Positions 33,248 to 42,490 of a stretch of DNA of 64,000 nt are shown in pieces. Under the pieces are notes generated by a model. The model worked only from the letters and a program-made list of their open reading frames with translations, was not told the DNA's origin and did no database searches. The translations under genes were made by a program, and so were the position numbers. Source of the stretch: Bosea sp. (in: a-proteobacteria) (lineage in GTDB: Bacteria > Pseudomonadota > Alphaproteobacteria > Rhizobiales > Beijerinckiaceae). The stretch covers positions 3,462,698 to 3,526,697 of the forward strand of contig JAAVVV010000001.1 of the NCBI GenBank assembly GCA_023910605.1, read 5' to 3'. The number at the start of each line of letters is the position of its first letter. Positions within the stretch are counted from its first letter, which is position 1.

Positions 33248-34063
33248 TCAGCTGCCGGCCACAGCGGAGCAGCTCTGGCCGCCATCGACAGGCAGCGCCA
33301 CGCCCGTGATGAAATTCGCCTCGTCCGAAGCGAGGAACACCGCCGCTGCCGCGACATCCCAGGCCGTGCCCATCCTGCCCATCGGCACGGATCGGTTCCG
33401 CGCCGCCACCATCTCCCCGACCGAAGCATACTGCGAGGAGATCTGCGTATAAATCAGCGGCGTGTCGATCAGCCCCGGCAGGATCGTGTTGGCGCGGATG
33501 CCGTGCGGGGCATATTGCAGCGCCATCGCCGTCGTGGCCTGCACCACGGCGGCCTTGGCCGTGTAATAGGCAAAGTAAGGGTGCCCCACCCAGCGAATGG
33601 CCGCGATGGAAGCGATGTTGACGATCGCGCCTGTGCGCTGCGCCATGAAATGCGGCAGCACAACCTTGGCGGTGCGGTAGACCGAGCCCACGTTGAGGTC
33701 CATCGCCTTCAGGAACTGTGCCTCCTCCAACTCGACCGGGCCGCCATGAAACACGGCGCCCACATTGTTGTGCAGGATCTGCGGCGGCCCCAGCGCTGCG
33801 ATGGCCTCTGCGACCGACGCGCCGACGCTGGCCAGATCAGTGACGTCGACGACAAGCGCGACCGCGCGGCCGCCCTCACCGGAGATGATTGCAGCGGTCT
33901 CCTCGGCTGCATCGCGGACAAGATCAAGGCAGGCGACGGCTGCGCCCTCACGGGCATAGGCCACGGCCACCGCCTTGCCGTTGCCCCAGCCGGGACCTGA
34001 AGAGCCGGCGCCGAACACCAGCGCTGTCTTGCCGGCGAGCCGGCCTTGGTGAGGAGCGGACAT
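33248..34063 (-). CDS. Short-chain dehydrogenase/reductase
   Basis: A 271-residue classical SDR. The cofactor loop reads ALVFGAGSSGPGWGNGKAVAVAYA, an expanded version of TGxxxGxG. NNVGAVFHG corresponds to the NNAG motif. The catalytic Ser is in IVNIASIAAI, and Tyr/Lys are in FAYYTAKAAV. The end GVALPVDGGQSCS is family-typical. It oxidises or reduces an alcohol/ketone with NAD(P); the substrate is unknown. It is divergent from the acyl-CoA ligase gene across 210 bases and could serve the same pathway. Confidence 0.9.
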   Translation of the reverse strand: MSAPHQGRLAGKTALVFGAGSSGPGWGNGKAVAVAYAREGAAVACLDLVRDAAEETAAIISGEGGRAVALVVDVTDLASVGASVAEAIAALGPPQILHNNVGAVFHGGPVELEEAQFLKAMDLNVGSVYRTAKVVLPHFMAQRTGAIVNIASIAAIRWVGHPYFAYYTAKAAVVQATTAMALQYAPHGIRANTILPGLIDTPLIYTQISSQYASVGEMVAARNRSVPMGRMGTAWDVAAAAVFLASDEANFITGVALPVDGGQSCSAVAGS

Positions 34064-34273
34064 GGACGACACCCTGAAATGAAGCGCGGACCGTCCGGCC
34101 GGGCACAGGCGGGACCGCACCGGAGAAGCGGCGCGCGAGACGACAGCGCGCCTCGGAGAACGGGGCGGCGACCCGGCTGATCTCCTTCGCCGCCATTGAC
34201 AAGGGGAGGCGACAGGCCATCGATTGTCAAGAATGCGCTCTTCAAGCGCAACGCCTGCCGAACGGAGCCCTGC

Positions 34274-35917
34274 ATGACCGACGCCGCCCCTCCCCCTCCA
34301 CGCGGCGGCGTATCGCCGATGTCGCGCCGGGTCATGAACCTGGCCTATCTCATCACGCGCAATGCCCGCCGTTTTCCGGAGAAGCCGGGCCTCGTCTGGC
34401 GTGAGCGTGTCTGGAGCTGGAGCGAGATCGACGCTCATGTCTCGGCGCTGGCCGCAGCGCTGGCGGCGCGCGGCATCGTCAAGGGCGACCGCGTTCTCGT
34501 CCACGCACGCAACAGCGACGAGATGCTGTGGTCCATGTTCGCCACTTTCCGGCTGGGCGCCGTCTGGGTGCCCACCAATGTCAGGCTCATGCCCGAGGAG
34601 GTCGTCCACCTTGCGGTCAGTTCCGGCGCCCGCGCCTTTCTGTGTCAGTGCGAAAGCCCCGACCATGCCGCGCTGGTGGCCGGGCGCTCGCCAGCGCTGG
34701 AATTCATCTGGAGCCTTGGCGAGGCCTCCTTCGGCGAGAGCAGCGTTGCCCGCGCCATGGAGCGCCATGGGGGCGCCCGGCTGCGCGATGCCGATGTCGA
34801 CTATGACGATCCGTGCTGGTTCTTCTTCACCTCGGGCACCACGGGCCGCTCCAAGGCAGCCGTCCTGACGCACGGCCAGATGGCCTTCGTCATCACCAAC
34901 CATCTGTGCGATCTGCTGCCGGGCACGACCGAAGCCGATGCCTCGCTGGTGGTCGCGCCGCTCAGCCACGGAGCGGGCATCCACATGCTCGACATGACGG
35001 CGCGCGCAGCGCCCTCCATCCTGCTGCCCACCGACCGCTTCGACGTGGAGGAGGCCTTCCGCCTGATCGAGCGGCACAGGGTCACCAACCTGTTCACCGT
35101 GCCGACCATCCTCAAGATGCTGGTCGAGCATCCCGCAGCTGACGCCTTCGACCACAGCTCGCTCAGGCATGTGATCTATGCCGGCGCGCCGATGTACCGC
35201 GAGGACCAGAAGACCGCCCTGCGCAGGCTCGGCAAGGTGATCGTCCAGTATTTCGGCCTTGGCGAGGTCACGGGCACGATCACGGTGCTGCCGGCCCCGC
35301 TGCACGAGGCGGAAGATGGCCCCGGTGTGAAGATCGGCACCTGCGGCTTCGAGCGCACGGGCATGCAGATCTCCATCCAGGACGATCAGGGACTGGAGCT
35401 GCCAGCCGGCGCAACGGGCGAGATCTGCGTCGCGGGACCCGCCGTCTTCGCCGGCTACCATGACAACCCCGAGGCCAATGCCAAGGCCTTTCGCCAGGGC
35501 TGGTTCCGCACCGGCGACCTTGGCCATGTCGATGCGGAGGGCTTCCTGTTCATTACTGGTCGCGCCTCGGACATGTACATTTCCGGCGGCTCCAACATCT
35601 ACCCGCGCGAGATCGAGGAGAAGATCCTGATCCATCCCGACATCGCCGAAGTGGCCGTGCTCGGCGTGCCGGATCCGCTCTGGGGCGAGGTCGGCGTGGC
35701 TGTCTGCGTGGCCCGGCCCGGCTCCGCCGTGACGGAAACCCAGCTCGCTGATTTCATGGCCAGCCGCATCCATCGCTCCAAGATGCCGAAGCGCTTCTTC
35801 TTCTGGGATGCGCTGCCCAAATCCGGTTACGGCAAGATCACCAAGAAGATGGTGCGCGAGGAGCTTGAGGCCCGCAGGCTGCTGCCGTTCGATCGTCCTG
35901 GCCCGCCCGCCCCATGA
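34274..35917 (+). CDS. AMP-dependent acyl-CoA synthetase/ligase
   Basis: A 547-residue adenylate-forming enzyme that activates a carboxylic acid to its CoA ester. The ATP-binding motif WFFFTSGTTGRSKAAVLTHG, then YFGLGEVTG, GWFRTGDLGHVDAEGF, and the C-terminal catalytic Lys in PKSGYGKITKK are all present. The acid is not evident; the gene lies beside an SDR and a TRAP uptake system for an organic acid, so a scavenged carboxylate is likely. Its stop overlaps the ATG of a short fragmentary ORF (ATGA), indicating a former operon partner. Confidence 0.9.
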   Translation: MTDAAPPPPRGGVSPMSRRVMNLAYLITRNARRFPEKPGLVWRERVWSWSEIDAHVSALAAALAARGIVKGDRVLVHARNSDEMLWSMFATFRLGAVWVPTNVRLMPEEVVHLAVSSGARAFLCQCESPDHAALVAGRSPALEFIWSLGEASFGESSVARAMERHGGARLRDADVDYDDPCWFFFTSGTTGRSKAAVLTHGQMAFVITNHLCDLLPGTTEADASLVVAPLSHGAGIHMLDMTARAAPSILLPTDRFDVEEAFRLIERHRVTNLFTVPTILKMLVEHPAADAFDHSSLRHVIYAGAPMYREDQKTALRRLGKVIVQYFGLGEVTGTITVLPAPLHEAEDGPGVKIGTCGFERTGMQISIQDDQGLELPAGATGEICVAGPAVFAGYHDNPEANAKAFRQGWFRTGDLGHVDAEGFLFITGRASDMYISGGSNIYPREIEEKILIHPDIAEVAVLGVPDPLWGEVGVAVCVARPGSAVTETQLADFMASRIHRSKMPKRFFFWDALPKSGYGKITKKMVREELEARRLLPFDRPGPPAP

Positions 35918-36107
35918 GCGCGCCGCCCTTCATCAGCCAGTCCGGACCGGCGCGGGAGTCGCGCATCGTCGCCGTCAAGATGCAGGGCAGCCCGTTCAGC
36001 TTCACCATCGAAGCCGGAGAGCGGCTCCTGGAGGGCGCGGCGCGCGGCTGAGACGGGGCGACAACCCCGTTCTCATGACTTTCGAGCTGGTGTTCGTGCC
36101 GGACTGA
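35914..36107 (+). pseudogene. Fragment of an operon partner of the acyl-CoA ligase, 2Fe-2S ferredoxin-like start
   Basis: Starting at the ATGA overlap a 45-residue frame reads SRIVAVKMQGSPFSFTIEAG followed by ERLLEGAARG and a stop at 36051. The beginning looks like the first strands of a plant-type ferredoxin domain, but the cluster-binding cysteines never appear. A different frame then reads DNPVLMTFELVFVPD to a stop at 36107. The simplest reading is a small gene with an internal deletion and frameshift. It could instead be a genuine 45-residue peptide. Confidence 0.35.
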
Positions 36108-36145
36108 CGCGAGGGCTGGGCCTTTGAGCCCTGCCGCCGAGCGCC

Positions 36146-37708
36146 TCAGTAGAGGTAGTTCGGCAGCCAGAGCGCGATGCTGGGGAAGATGTACAGCATC
36201 ACCATCGCCACGAGCACGATGTAGATGAAGGGCATCACGCCAGAGAAGATCTCGTTGATCGTGACATGCGGCGGCGCAACCCCCTTGAGGTAGAACGGCG
36301 CCATGGCCACGGGCGGCGACAGGAACGAGGTCTGGATGTTCAGCGCGATCATGATGCCGAAGAACAGCGGATCAATGTTGAACTGCTGCAGCAGCGGCAG
36401 GAAGATCGGCACGAAGATGACGATGATCTCGGTCCACTCCAGCGGCCAGCCCAGCACGAAGATGATGATCTGCGTGATGATGAGGAAGACCGTGGACGAT
36501 GGGTTGAGCCAGGCCATGAGGGCCTTGATCGGCTCATGCCCGCCCAGATAGGCGAAGATCGACGAGAAGATGAACGAGCCCACGAAGAGCCAGCACACCA
36601 TGGCGGCGGTGCGGCCCGTGAGGAAGACGCTTTCCCTCACCTTCTGGAAGGTGAGCGACCGATAGGCCGCAGCGAGGATCAGAGAGCCCATTGAGCCGAC
36701 CGCGGCCGCTTCCGTAGGCGTGGCGATGCCGAAGAAGATCGCGCCAAGCACCGACATGATCAGCAGCGTGAGTGGAAAGAAGCTGGTCGCCAGCGCCCAG
36801 AACACCTTCTTGCCGAGCAGCAGCAGCATGACGAGGCCTGCCAGCGCGCCGGCGCCAATTGTCCAGAACACGGAGTTCGGAACGACATAGTCGATGACCA
36901 CCAGGCGCTGGCCGGCCGGAGTGACGGCCGCACGCAGCGTGTTGGCGAGCCATTCCATCCCGAGCACGCCGACATAGGCGATGGGTGCCAGCGCGGCCGC
37001 GACGATGAGGTAGCGGACGAGGAAGCCCTTGTCCGTGTCGAAATCGAAGCCCAGCTTCTCGCGCTTCTCCGGCGGAAGCCGCGGCGCGAGTTCTGGCTTC
37101 AGCGTGCACACGACAAGGACATAGGCCATGTAGAGGCCAGCCAGCATGAGCCCGGGGAAGAGCGCCCCCGCATAGAGCTTGGGCACCGAAACGCCCGCCG
37201 TCGCGCCATAGAGGATCAGCATGACCGATGGCGGGATGAGGATGCCGAGGCAGCCGCCCGCGCACACGACGCCGGCGGAGAGCCTGATGTCGTAGCCGGC
37301 GCGCAGCATGGCCGGGAAAGCCAGCAGTCCCATCAGCGTGACAACGGCGCCGACGATGCCGGTCGCGGTCGCGAAGATCGCGCAGGTGGCGAGGGTGGCG
37401 ATAGCGAGCGAGCCGGGAAGCGAGCCGATGGCAAGCTGGATCGAATGGAACAGCCGGTCGAGAATATTGGCCCGCTCGATGATGTAGCCCATGAACACGA
37501 AGAGCGGGATGGAGACGAGCACGTCATTGGCCATCACCGAATAGGAGCGCTGGACGACGAGCTGGAACACCGTGTCGCCCATGGCGAGGTAGCCGAAGCC
37601 GATGCCCAGAGCCATCAGCGTGAAGGCGATGGGAAAGCCGAACATGATGAAGATGACGAACAGGCCCAGCATCAGAACGCCGAGCTCGGGATTGGACAGG
37701 CCCAGCAT
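36146..37708 (-). CDS. dctM: TRAP transporter large permease, DctM/SiaM type
   Basis: A 520-residue membrane protein with about twelve or more helices. It opens with LMLGLFVIFIMFGFPIAFTLMALGIGFGYL and has the conserved FVFMGYIIERA, GIVGAVVTLMGLLAFPAML and GGCLGILIPPSVMLILYGA. It is the ion-coupled permease of the TRAP complex; sodium usually drives it. An extended middle loop (about 195-280) makes it longer than small DctM proteins. The start overlaps the dctQ stop. Confidence 0.92.
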   Translation of the reverse strand: MLGLSNPELGVLMLGLFVIFIMFGFPIAFTLMALGIGFGYLAMGDTVFQLVVQRSYSVMANDVLVSIPLFVFMGYIIERANILDRLFHSIQLAIGSLPGSLAIATLATCAIFATATGIVGAVVTLMGLLAFPAMLRAGYDIRLSAGVVCAGGCLGILIPPSVMLILYGATAGVSVPKLYAGALFPGLMLAGLYMAYVLVVCTLKPELAPRLPPEKREKLGFDFDTDKGFLVRYLIVAAALAPIAYVGVLGMEWLANTLRAAVTPAGQRLVVIDYVVPNSVFWTIGAGALAGLVMLLLLGKKVFWALATSFFPLTLLIMSVLGAIFFGIATPTEAAAVGSMGSLILAAAYRSLTFQKVRESVFLTGRTAAMVCWLFVGSFIFSSIFAYLGGHEPIKALMAWLNPSSTVFLIITQIIIFVLGWPLEWTEIIVIFVPIFLPLLQQFNIDPLFFGIMIALNIQTSFLSPPVAMAPFYLKGVAPPHVTINEIFSGVMPFIYIVLVAMVMLYIFPSIALWLPNYLY

Positions 37709-38397
37709 CAGATTTGTCCCTGCTTGGCGGCTTCAGCCTGCTCGAGGATGAGTTTTTCGGTTTCTTCGACGTCAGACAGCCGCTGGGGCCACTCGCCGGT
37801 CTTCAGCGCCTGCACGCAGCGGATCACCTCGGCGACGCCCTGCAGCACCATGAGCCCGCCCACCACCGGGATCAGCGACTTGAAATGGTAGAGCGGCGGG
37901 CCATTGGGCGAATTGGATGAATGCTCGCCTATCAGCCAGGAGAAGCTGGCGAAGCCGTAGCCAGCATAGCAAAGGGCAAGGATGCCGGGGAAGAAGAACA
38001 GGAAATACAGCACGAGGTCGAGGCCAGCCTGCCGCCGCACCGGCCACTGTCGATAAAGAAAGTCGCCGCGCACATGGGCGTTGCGCGCCAGGGCGTAGGG
38101 GCCGGCCAGCATGAACAGCGTGCCGTAGAGAATGTAGCTCATGTCGAAGGCCCACGTGGTCGGGGCACGGAAGAGGTAGCGCATCGCCACCTCATAGGAC
38201 ATGGCGAGGGTCAGGATCAGGATCGTCCAGCTTCCGGTCTTGCCGATGAAGGTCGAGAAGCCATCGACGCCGTGGGTGAAGGTCTCGATCGTCAGGCGGC
38301 CGCGCTCGCGCCACGCCACGATGAGGATGAAGACGAGAGCGGTGAGCGCCATTCCGATCAGGATGGCGTTCAGCTGCGGCGAGCTGATCATGGGCAT
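37708..38397 (-). CDS. dctQ: TRAP transporter small membrane subunit, DctQ type
   Basis: A 229-residue protein with four helices (about 8-26, 54-74, 86-104 and 125-150). It has the family features WTILILTLAMSYEVAMRYLF and GAYWLVR-like LAGPYALARNAHVRGDFLY. It bridges the binding protein and the large permease. The stop overlaps the dctM start (ATGA). An 11-bp hairpin separates it from dctP. Confidence 0.9.
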   Translation of the reverse strand: MPMISSPQLNAILIGMALTALVFILIVAWRERGRLTIETFTHGVDGFSTFIGKTGSWTILILTLAMSYEVAMRYLFRAPTTWAFDMSYILYGTLFMLAGPYALARNAHVRGDFLYRQWPVRRQAGLDLVLYFLFFFPGILALCYAGYGFASFSWLIGEHSSNSPNGPPLYHFKSLIPVVGGLMVLQGVAEVIRCVQALKTGEWPQRLSDVEETEKLILEQAEAAKQGQI

Positions 38398-38459
38398 GGG
38401 CTATGGGTCCTGGCGCCGGTTGGCGGGGCTCCGCCGTCGGCCAGTTGAACATGGCTATT

Positions 38460-38484
38460 CCCGGACGCGCAAGGCGCGTCCGGG
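38460..38484 (-). other. Strong intercistronic hairpin between dctP and dctQ
   Basis: An 11-bp perfect stem (cccggacgcgc / gcgcgtccggg) with a three-base loop follows the dctP stop by 24 bases. No T-run follows it. Such hairpins often stabilise the dctP part of the mRNA so that the binding protein is made in excess over the membrane subunits. Confidence 0.7.
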
Positions 38485-38507
38485 ATAACGTCAGTGAAAG
38501 GGCCGGA

Positions 38508-39614
38508 TCACGCCTTGAAGAAGAAGTCGTAGGCGGTGCGGAAGGGCGGCGTATTGGCCGCCTCATAGGCGCCGGTGCGCTTGACCCAGGCCATCTGGCT
38601 CTCGATGGTCTTCTTGTAGATCGGGTTGGTGGCGCTGAGCTTCTCGTTCACCGTCTTCCATGCGGCGAGCTGGGCGTTCAGCACGGAATCAGGCGTGCGC
38701 ACGATCTGTACGCCCTTGGCCCGGAGTTCCTCGAGCGACTTGGAATAACGGTCCGTCGCCTTCCACAGCATGTCGGAGGACGAGCTTTCCGCCGCATACT
38801 TGACGATCGCCTTCAGCTCGGCCGGCAGCGCATCGAACTTGGCCTTGTTGAAGATGATTTCGAAGGCTTCGGCGGACTGGTGCCAGCTCTGCAACATGTA
38901 GTTCTTCGACACGTCCTGGAAGCCGAGCAGAGAGTCGGAGGTCGGGTTGTTGAACTCCGCCCCGTCGATCACGCCGCGCTCGAGCGCCGGCACGATCTCG
39001 CCGCCGGCCAGGATGGTGACGGCCGCGCCCAGTTCCTGCATGACGTCGGCTGCGAGGCCGACCGTGCGGTATTTCAGTCCACGCAGCTGGTCCGGCGAGG
39101 TCACGGGCGTCTTGAACCAGCCCATCGGCTGGCAGGGCATCGGGCCGGTGAGGAAGCCGACAAGGTTGAGCCGCAGGCTGGCGACAAGCTCGTTGTACAG
39201 CTCATAGCCGCCGCCATAGTTCATCCAGCCGAGGAAGTTGTTGGCGTCCCAGCCGAAGGCCGGCGGCGTGCCGAACAGCGAAAAGGCCTTGTTCTTGCCG
39301 TACCAGTAGGCGCAGACGCCATGGCCGCCGTCGAGGATGCCGGCGTTCACGGCGTCCTGCATCTGGAAAGCGGGCACCACGGCCCCGGCGGCCAGCACTT
39401 CGAGGCGCAGGCGGTTGCCGGCCATCTCGTTGACCCGCTTGGCGAAATCATTGGCGAATTCATGGAAGATGTCGCGCGTGGGCCAGGTCGACTGGAACTT
39501 CCAGTTGACGGTCTGCGCATGACTTACATTGGGCATAGCGATGGTTGCTGCGCCGCCTGCGGCGGCGCCGGCCAGAAAACGGCGACGGCTCGGCTTGGTT
39601 TTCGTGTCGGTCAT
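38508..39614 (-). CDS. dctP: TRAP transporter substrate-binding protein, DctP/TakP-like
   Basis: A 368-residue periplasmic protein with a twin-arginine signal (SRRRFLAGAAAGGAATIAM, cut near SHA). The mature part carries the TRAP motifs LRGLKYRTVGLAADVMQELG, where the Arg binds the carboxylate, and ALERGVIDGAEFNNPTSD. The overall pattern is closest to TakP-type binders of 2-oxo acids, though the ligand is inferred. The start is the ATG at 39614, seven bases after GGAGG. It is the first gene of the TRAP operon. Confidence 0.9.
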   Translation of the reverse strand: MTDTKTKPSRRRFLAGAAAGGAATIAMPNVSHAQTVNWKFQSTWPTRDIFHEFANDFAKRVNEMAGNRLRLEVLAAGAVVPAFQMQDAVNAGILDGGHGVCAYWYGKNKAFSLFGTPPAFGWDANNFLGWMNYGGGYELYNELVASLRLNLVGFLTGPMPCQPMGWFKTPVTSPDQLRGLKYRTVGLAADVMQELGAAVTILAGGEIVPALERGVIDGAEFNNPTSDSLLGFQDVSKNYMLQSWHQSAEAFEIIFNKAKFDALPAELKAIVKYAAESSSSDMLWKATDRYSKSLEELRAKGVQIVRTPDSVLNAQLAAWKTVNEKLSATNPIYKKTIESQMAWVKRTGAYEAANTPPFRTAYDFFFKA

Positions 39615-39805
39615 GCGTTCCTCCAAGAACTTGTGCCCTTGCCGGGCGTCGGCGGATCATCCGCGCTGCCGGTAACATCGCGCAGTTTTCTCGCAGGGCA
39701 AGACCTGTTTGGCCAGCATTCATCAAATCTCTCGTGGGCAGCCGCGTTGACGCTCGCAGCGCTCCCGCCCTCGCCCCCGCCCTCGCCCTCGGTGTGCCCT
39801 GGGCC

Positions 39806-40273
39806 TCAGTTCCTGTCGTCGGGAAGGAAGGGCAGCGGCTGGAAGCCCACCCCCTCGTCCCGGAGCTGGCGCACCTCGGCGGCGGTGGCGCTGCCGCGGA
39901 TCGGCCTGTGGTCGATCTCGCCATGGTGCATGGCGATCGCCTCCTCGGCGAAGCGCGCGCCCACAGGCTCTGTGGTGGCCTCGACATGCCGCCGCATGGC
40001 CCGCACGAGATCGCGCAAGGCCTTGTCGGCGGCATCGGGCGCCGCCAGCGCCTGCCCGGTCGCCGCGTGGGGCGCCTCCTGACGTGCGCCATCCCTTTCA
40101 GGGGTCGCGACACGGGCCACATGGGGCGCCATGATGGCTTTCTCCACGCGGTCCGAACCGCAGACCGGGCAGTTCACCAGTCCCGCGCGCACCTGCTCGT
40201 CATGGGAGGCATTGTCACGAAACCAGCTTTCGAAGCCATGGCCGTCGTCACAGCGCAGTTGGAAGCGGATCAT
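39806..40273 (-). CDS. DUF1178 family protein
   Basis: A 155-residue protein starting MIRFQLRCDDGHGFESWFRD, with a second Cys pair in NCPVCGSDRVEKAIMAP, which suggests a zinc-binding N-terminus. The C-terminal EPVGARFAEEAIAMHHGEIDHRPIRGSAT block is conserved in the family. The function is unknown. It ends the minus-strand operon comF-grxC-DUF1178, where a nitrilase-like gene often stands between grxC and DUF1178 in relatives; only 15 bases separate them here. Confidence 0.9.
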   Translation of the reverse strand: MIRFQLRCDDGHGFESWFRDNASHDEQVRAGLVNCPVCGSDRVEKAIMAPHVARVATPERDGARQEAPHAATGQALAAPDAADKALRDLVRAMRRHVEATTEPVGARFAEEAIAMHHGEIDHRPIRGSATAAEVRQLRDEGVGFQPLPFLPDDRN

Positions 40274-40288
40274 GAGGGCCGCGCGCCG

Positions 40289-40543
40289 TCAGGAGGCCAG
40301 AAGCGGATCGAGACCGCCGCGCCGATCAAGCGCGTGCAGGTCATCGCACCCGCCCACATGCGTCTCGCCGATGAAGATCTGGGGCACGGTGTCCCGGCCC
40401 GAGCGGCGCACCATCTCGGCCTTGAGGTCGGCCTTGCCGGATATCTCGAGCTCGGTGAAGCTCACGCCCTTGCTGCCGAACAGTTCCTTGGCTGCCGCGC
40501 AGTAGGGACACCAGGATTTCGTGTAGATCGTGACCGCTGCCAT
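40289..40543 (-). CDS. grxC: Glutaredoxin 3
   Basis: An 84-residue dithiol glutaredoxin. The active site is C12-P-Y-C15 (SWCPYCAAAK) and the glutathione-binding parts are TVPQIFIGE and HVGGCDDLHAL. It reduces protein and glutathione mixed disulfides in the cytoplasm. GAGGAG precedes the start. It sits between comF and DUF1178. Confidence 0.95.
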   Translation of the reverse strand: MAAVTIYTKSWCPYCAAAKELFGSKGVSFTELEISGKADLKAEMVRRSGRDTVPQIFIGETHVGGCDDLHALDRRGGLDPLLAS

Positions 40544-40629
40544 GATGCGCTCCTCTTCCCTGATATGAGGCGGCGAAGCGCTTTCCTCAAGATCGCCGCC
40601 CTCGCGGGCCAGCCCTGCCCAGGCGATCG

Positions 40630-41430
40630 TCAGGCACCGGGGATCACGCGCGCGAAGGTGAGCAGATCCACCGCCCGCGCCCCGCTGCGCAGCAGCGCGC
40701 GGGCCGAGGCATTGGCGGTGGAGCCTGTGGTGAGCACGTCGTCGACCAGCAGGATGCGCTTGCCTTCGACACGGGGCCGGGCCTCATCGAGGACCCTGAG
40801 CGCGCCTTGCAGGTTCTCCGCCCGCTCGTTGCGGCTGAGGCCCACCTGCGGACGCGTCCGCCTGATCCGCGCCAGGATCGCGTGATCCACGGGCTTGCCC
40901 GCGCATTGCCCGACGACGCGCGCCAGCGCTGCGGCCTGATTGAAGCGGCGGCGCCAGAGCCGCCAGCGATGCAGCGGCACCGGCACGACGAGATCGGCCT
41001 CGGCCGTGATCTCCCGCCCGGCGAGCGCCATCATGCGCCCCATAGTCAGTGCAAGCTCGATCCTGTCGCCATATTTGAGCCGGTGCACAAGCGCCCGCGC
41101 GGTGTCGTCATAGCCACTGACAGCGCGGGCACGTGCGAACACCGGCGGGTCCGCCATGGCGGCGGGCGAGATCAGCGTGCCGCCGAGGTCCAGCGCAAAG
41201 GGCGTGCCGAGCCGTTCGCAATAGGGCCGCTCGATCAGGCTGAGGCTTGACCAGCATGCGCCGCACAGGCCGTGGGCGGCGCCGGTCGAGGCCGAGCAGG
41301 CGGCGCAGACCGGAGGATATATGAGGTGGACCGCGCCGCGCGCCGCAGCCGCCGGCCAGCGCCGCGCGGCGGCGAGCCAGCCGGCGAGCGCCGCCGGGGC
41401 GGCCGCCTGATCATCGGGTTCATCGGTCAT
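40630..41430 (-). CDS. comF: ComF family phosphoribosyltransferase-like protein
   Basis: A 266-residue protein with an N-terminal zinc-finger-like Cys set (PPVCAACS...LCGACW) and a C-terminal phosphoribosyltransferase domain (KRILLVDDVLTTGSTANA). ComF is required for natural transformation in some bacteria; here the biochemical role is unknown. The ATG at 41430 is used; the frame is open 42 bases further upstream. It is divergent from the methyltransferase gene. Confidence 0.88.
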   Translation of the reverse strand: MTDEPDDQAAAPAALAGWLAAARRWPAAAARGAVHLIYPPVCAACSASTGAAHGLCGACWSSLSLIERPYCERLGTPFALDLGGTLISPAAMADPPVFARARAVSGYDDTARALVHRLKYGDRIELALTMGRMMALAGREITAEADLVVPVPLHRWRLWRRRFNQAAALARVVGQCAGKPVDHAILARIRRTRPQVGLSRNERAENLQGALRVLDEARPRVEGKRILLVDDVLTTGSTANASARALLRSGARAVDLLTFARVIPGA

Positions 41431-41572
41431 GCGCTCCAGTCTAGCGCCAAACGCGCCCCGGCGCAGCCTCATGGCTCGCGCAGGATCCGGACCGGCGCGG
41501 CGGGAATGACCTGCCCGGCCCTTTGACGGGACAGGCCCGGCTCGCCATATGGAATGTGAAAGGACAGCGCCC

Positions 41573-42490
41573 TTGACCGATCAGCTTACCCTGTTTGACC
41601 GCCCCCTGATGCGGCAACGGCTGTTGCGCGCCCGCGCCCAGGGCTTTGCGGATTTCCTTGTCGAGCGCGCGGCGGCCGATCTGGCCGACCGGCTGGCACT
41701 GGTGACACGGCGCTTCCCGATCGCGCTCGATCTCGGCACGCCGACGCCCGCAGCTGTCCGCGTCCTGGCGGCGCGCGAGGGGACGGAACGGGTGGTGCGC
41801 CTGGCCCCCGTGCCGGAGGCAGCCATGCAGGAGGCGGACGGATCGACGCCTGCCCTGTCCGTCGTGGCCGATGAGGAGCGCCTGCCCCTCGCGGATGGTT
41901 CGCTTTCGCTCGTGGTCTCGTTGCTGACGCTGCAGAGCGTCAATGATCTTCCGGGCGCGCTGGTGCAGATCCGTCGCGCCTTGAGGCCCGACGGGCTGTT
42001 CATCGGCTGCTTTCTGGGCGGCGGCACACTCACCGAGCTGCGTCAGGCCCTGACCGAAGCCGAAAGCGAGATCGAGGGCGGCGTGTCGCCGCGCGTCGCG
42101 CCATTCGCCGATATGCGCGATGCCGGCTCGCTGCTCCAGCGCGCGGGCTTCACCTTGCCGGTCACCGACATCGAGCCGGTCACGGTGCGCTACAGCCATC
42201 CGCTCTCGTTGATGCGGGACCTGAGGGCCATGGGCCTTGCCAATGCGTTGACGGCGCGCCGGCGCTCTCCGCTGAGGCGGGCGACCTTGCTGCGCGCTCT
42301 CGACATCTATATCGATCGCTTCGCCGATCCCGATGGCAAGGTCAGGGCGACCTTCGAGATGATCTGGCTTTCGGGCTGGGCGCCGCATGGGAGCCAGCAA
42401 AAGCCGCTCAAGCCCGGCAGCGCGCGGGCGCGCCTCGCCGACGCGCTCAAGGCGGCCGAAACCAGCGCCGGAGAAAAAGCCGGGGGTTGA
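41573..42490 (+). CDS. SAM-dependent methyltransferase, BioC/NDUFAF5-like
   Basis: A 305-residue methyltransferase-like protein. The start DQLTLFDRPLMRQRLLRARAQGFADFLVERAAADLADRL is typical of the NDUFAF5/BioC-like group found next to comF-grxC in alphaproteobacteria. The SAM region IALDLGTPTPAAV lacks the usual GxGxG, so cofactor binding may be weak or atypical. Family relatives include the complex I arginine hydroxylase NDUFAF5. I choose the TTG at 41573, eight bases after AAGGA; an upstream ATG at 41549 has no such box. Confidence 0.75.
   Translation: MTDQLTLFDRPLMRQRLLRARAQGFADFLVERAAADLADRLALVTRRFPIALDLGTPTPAAVRVLAAREGTERVVRLAPVPEAAMQEADGSTPALSVVADEERLPLADGSLSLVVSLLTLQSVNDLPGALVQIRRALRPDGLFIGCFLGGGTLTELRQALTEAESEIEGGVSPRVAPFADMRDAGSLLQRAGFTLPVTDIEPVTVRYSHPLSLMRDLRAMGLANALTARRRSPLRRATLLRALDIYIDRFADPDGKVRATFEMIWLSGWAPHGSQQKPLKPGSARARLADALKAAETSAGEKAGG

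Noticed and set aside
33248..35773. An 841-residue minus-strand reading frame covering the SDR and the acyl-CoA ligase region
   Set aside because: Only its C-terminal third is the real SDR. The rest is the antisense of the acyl-CoA ligase gene, an artefact of high GC content.
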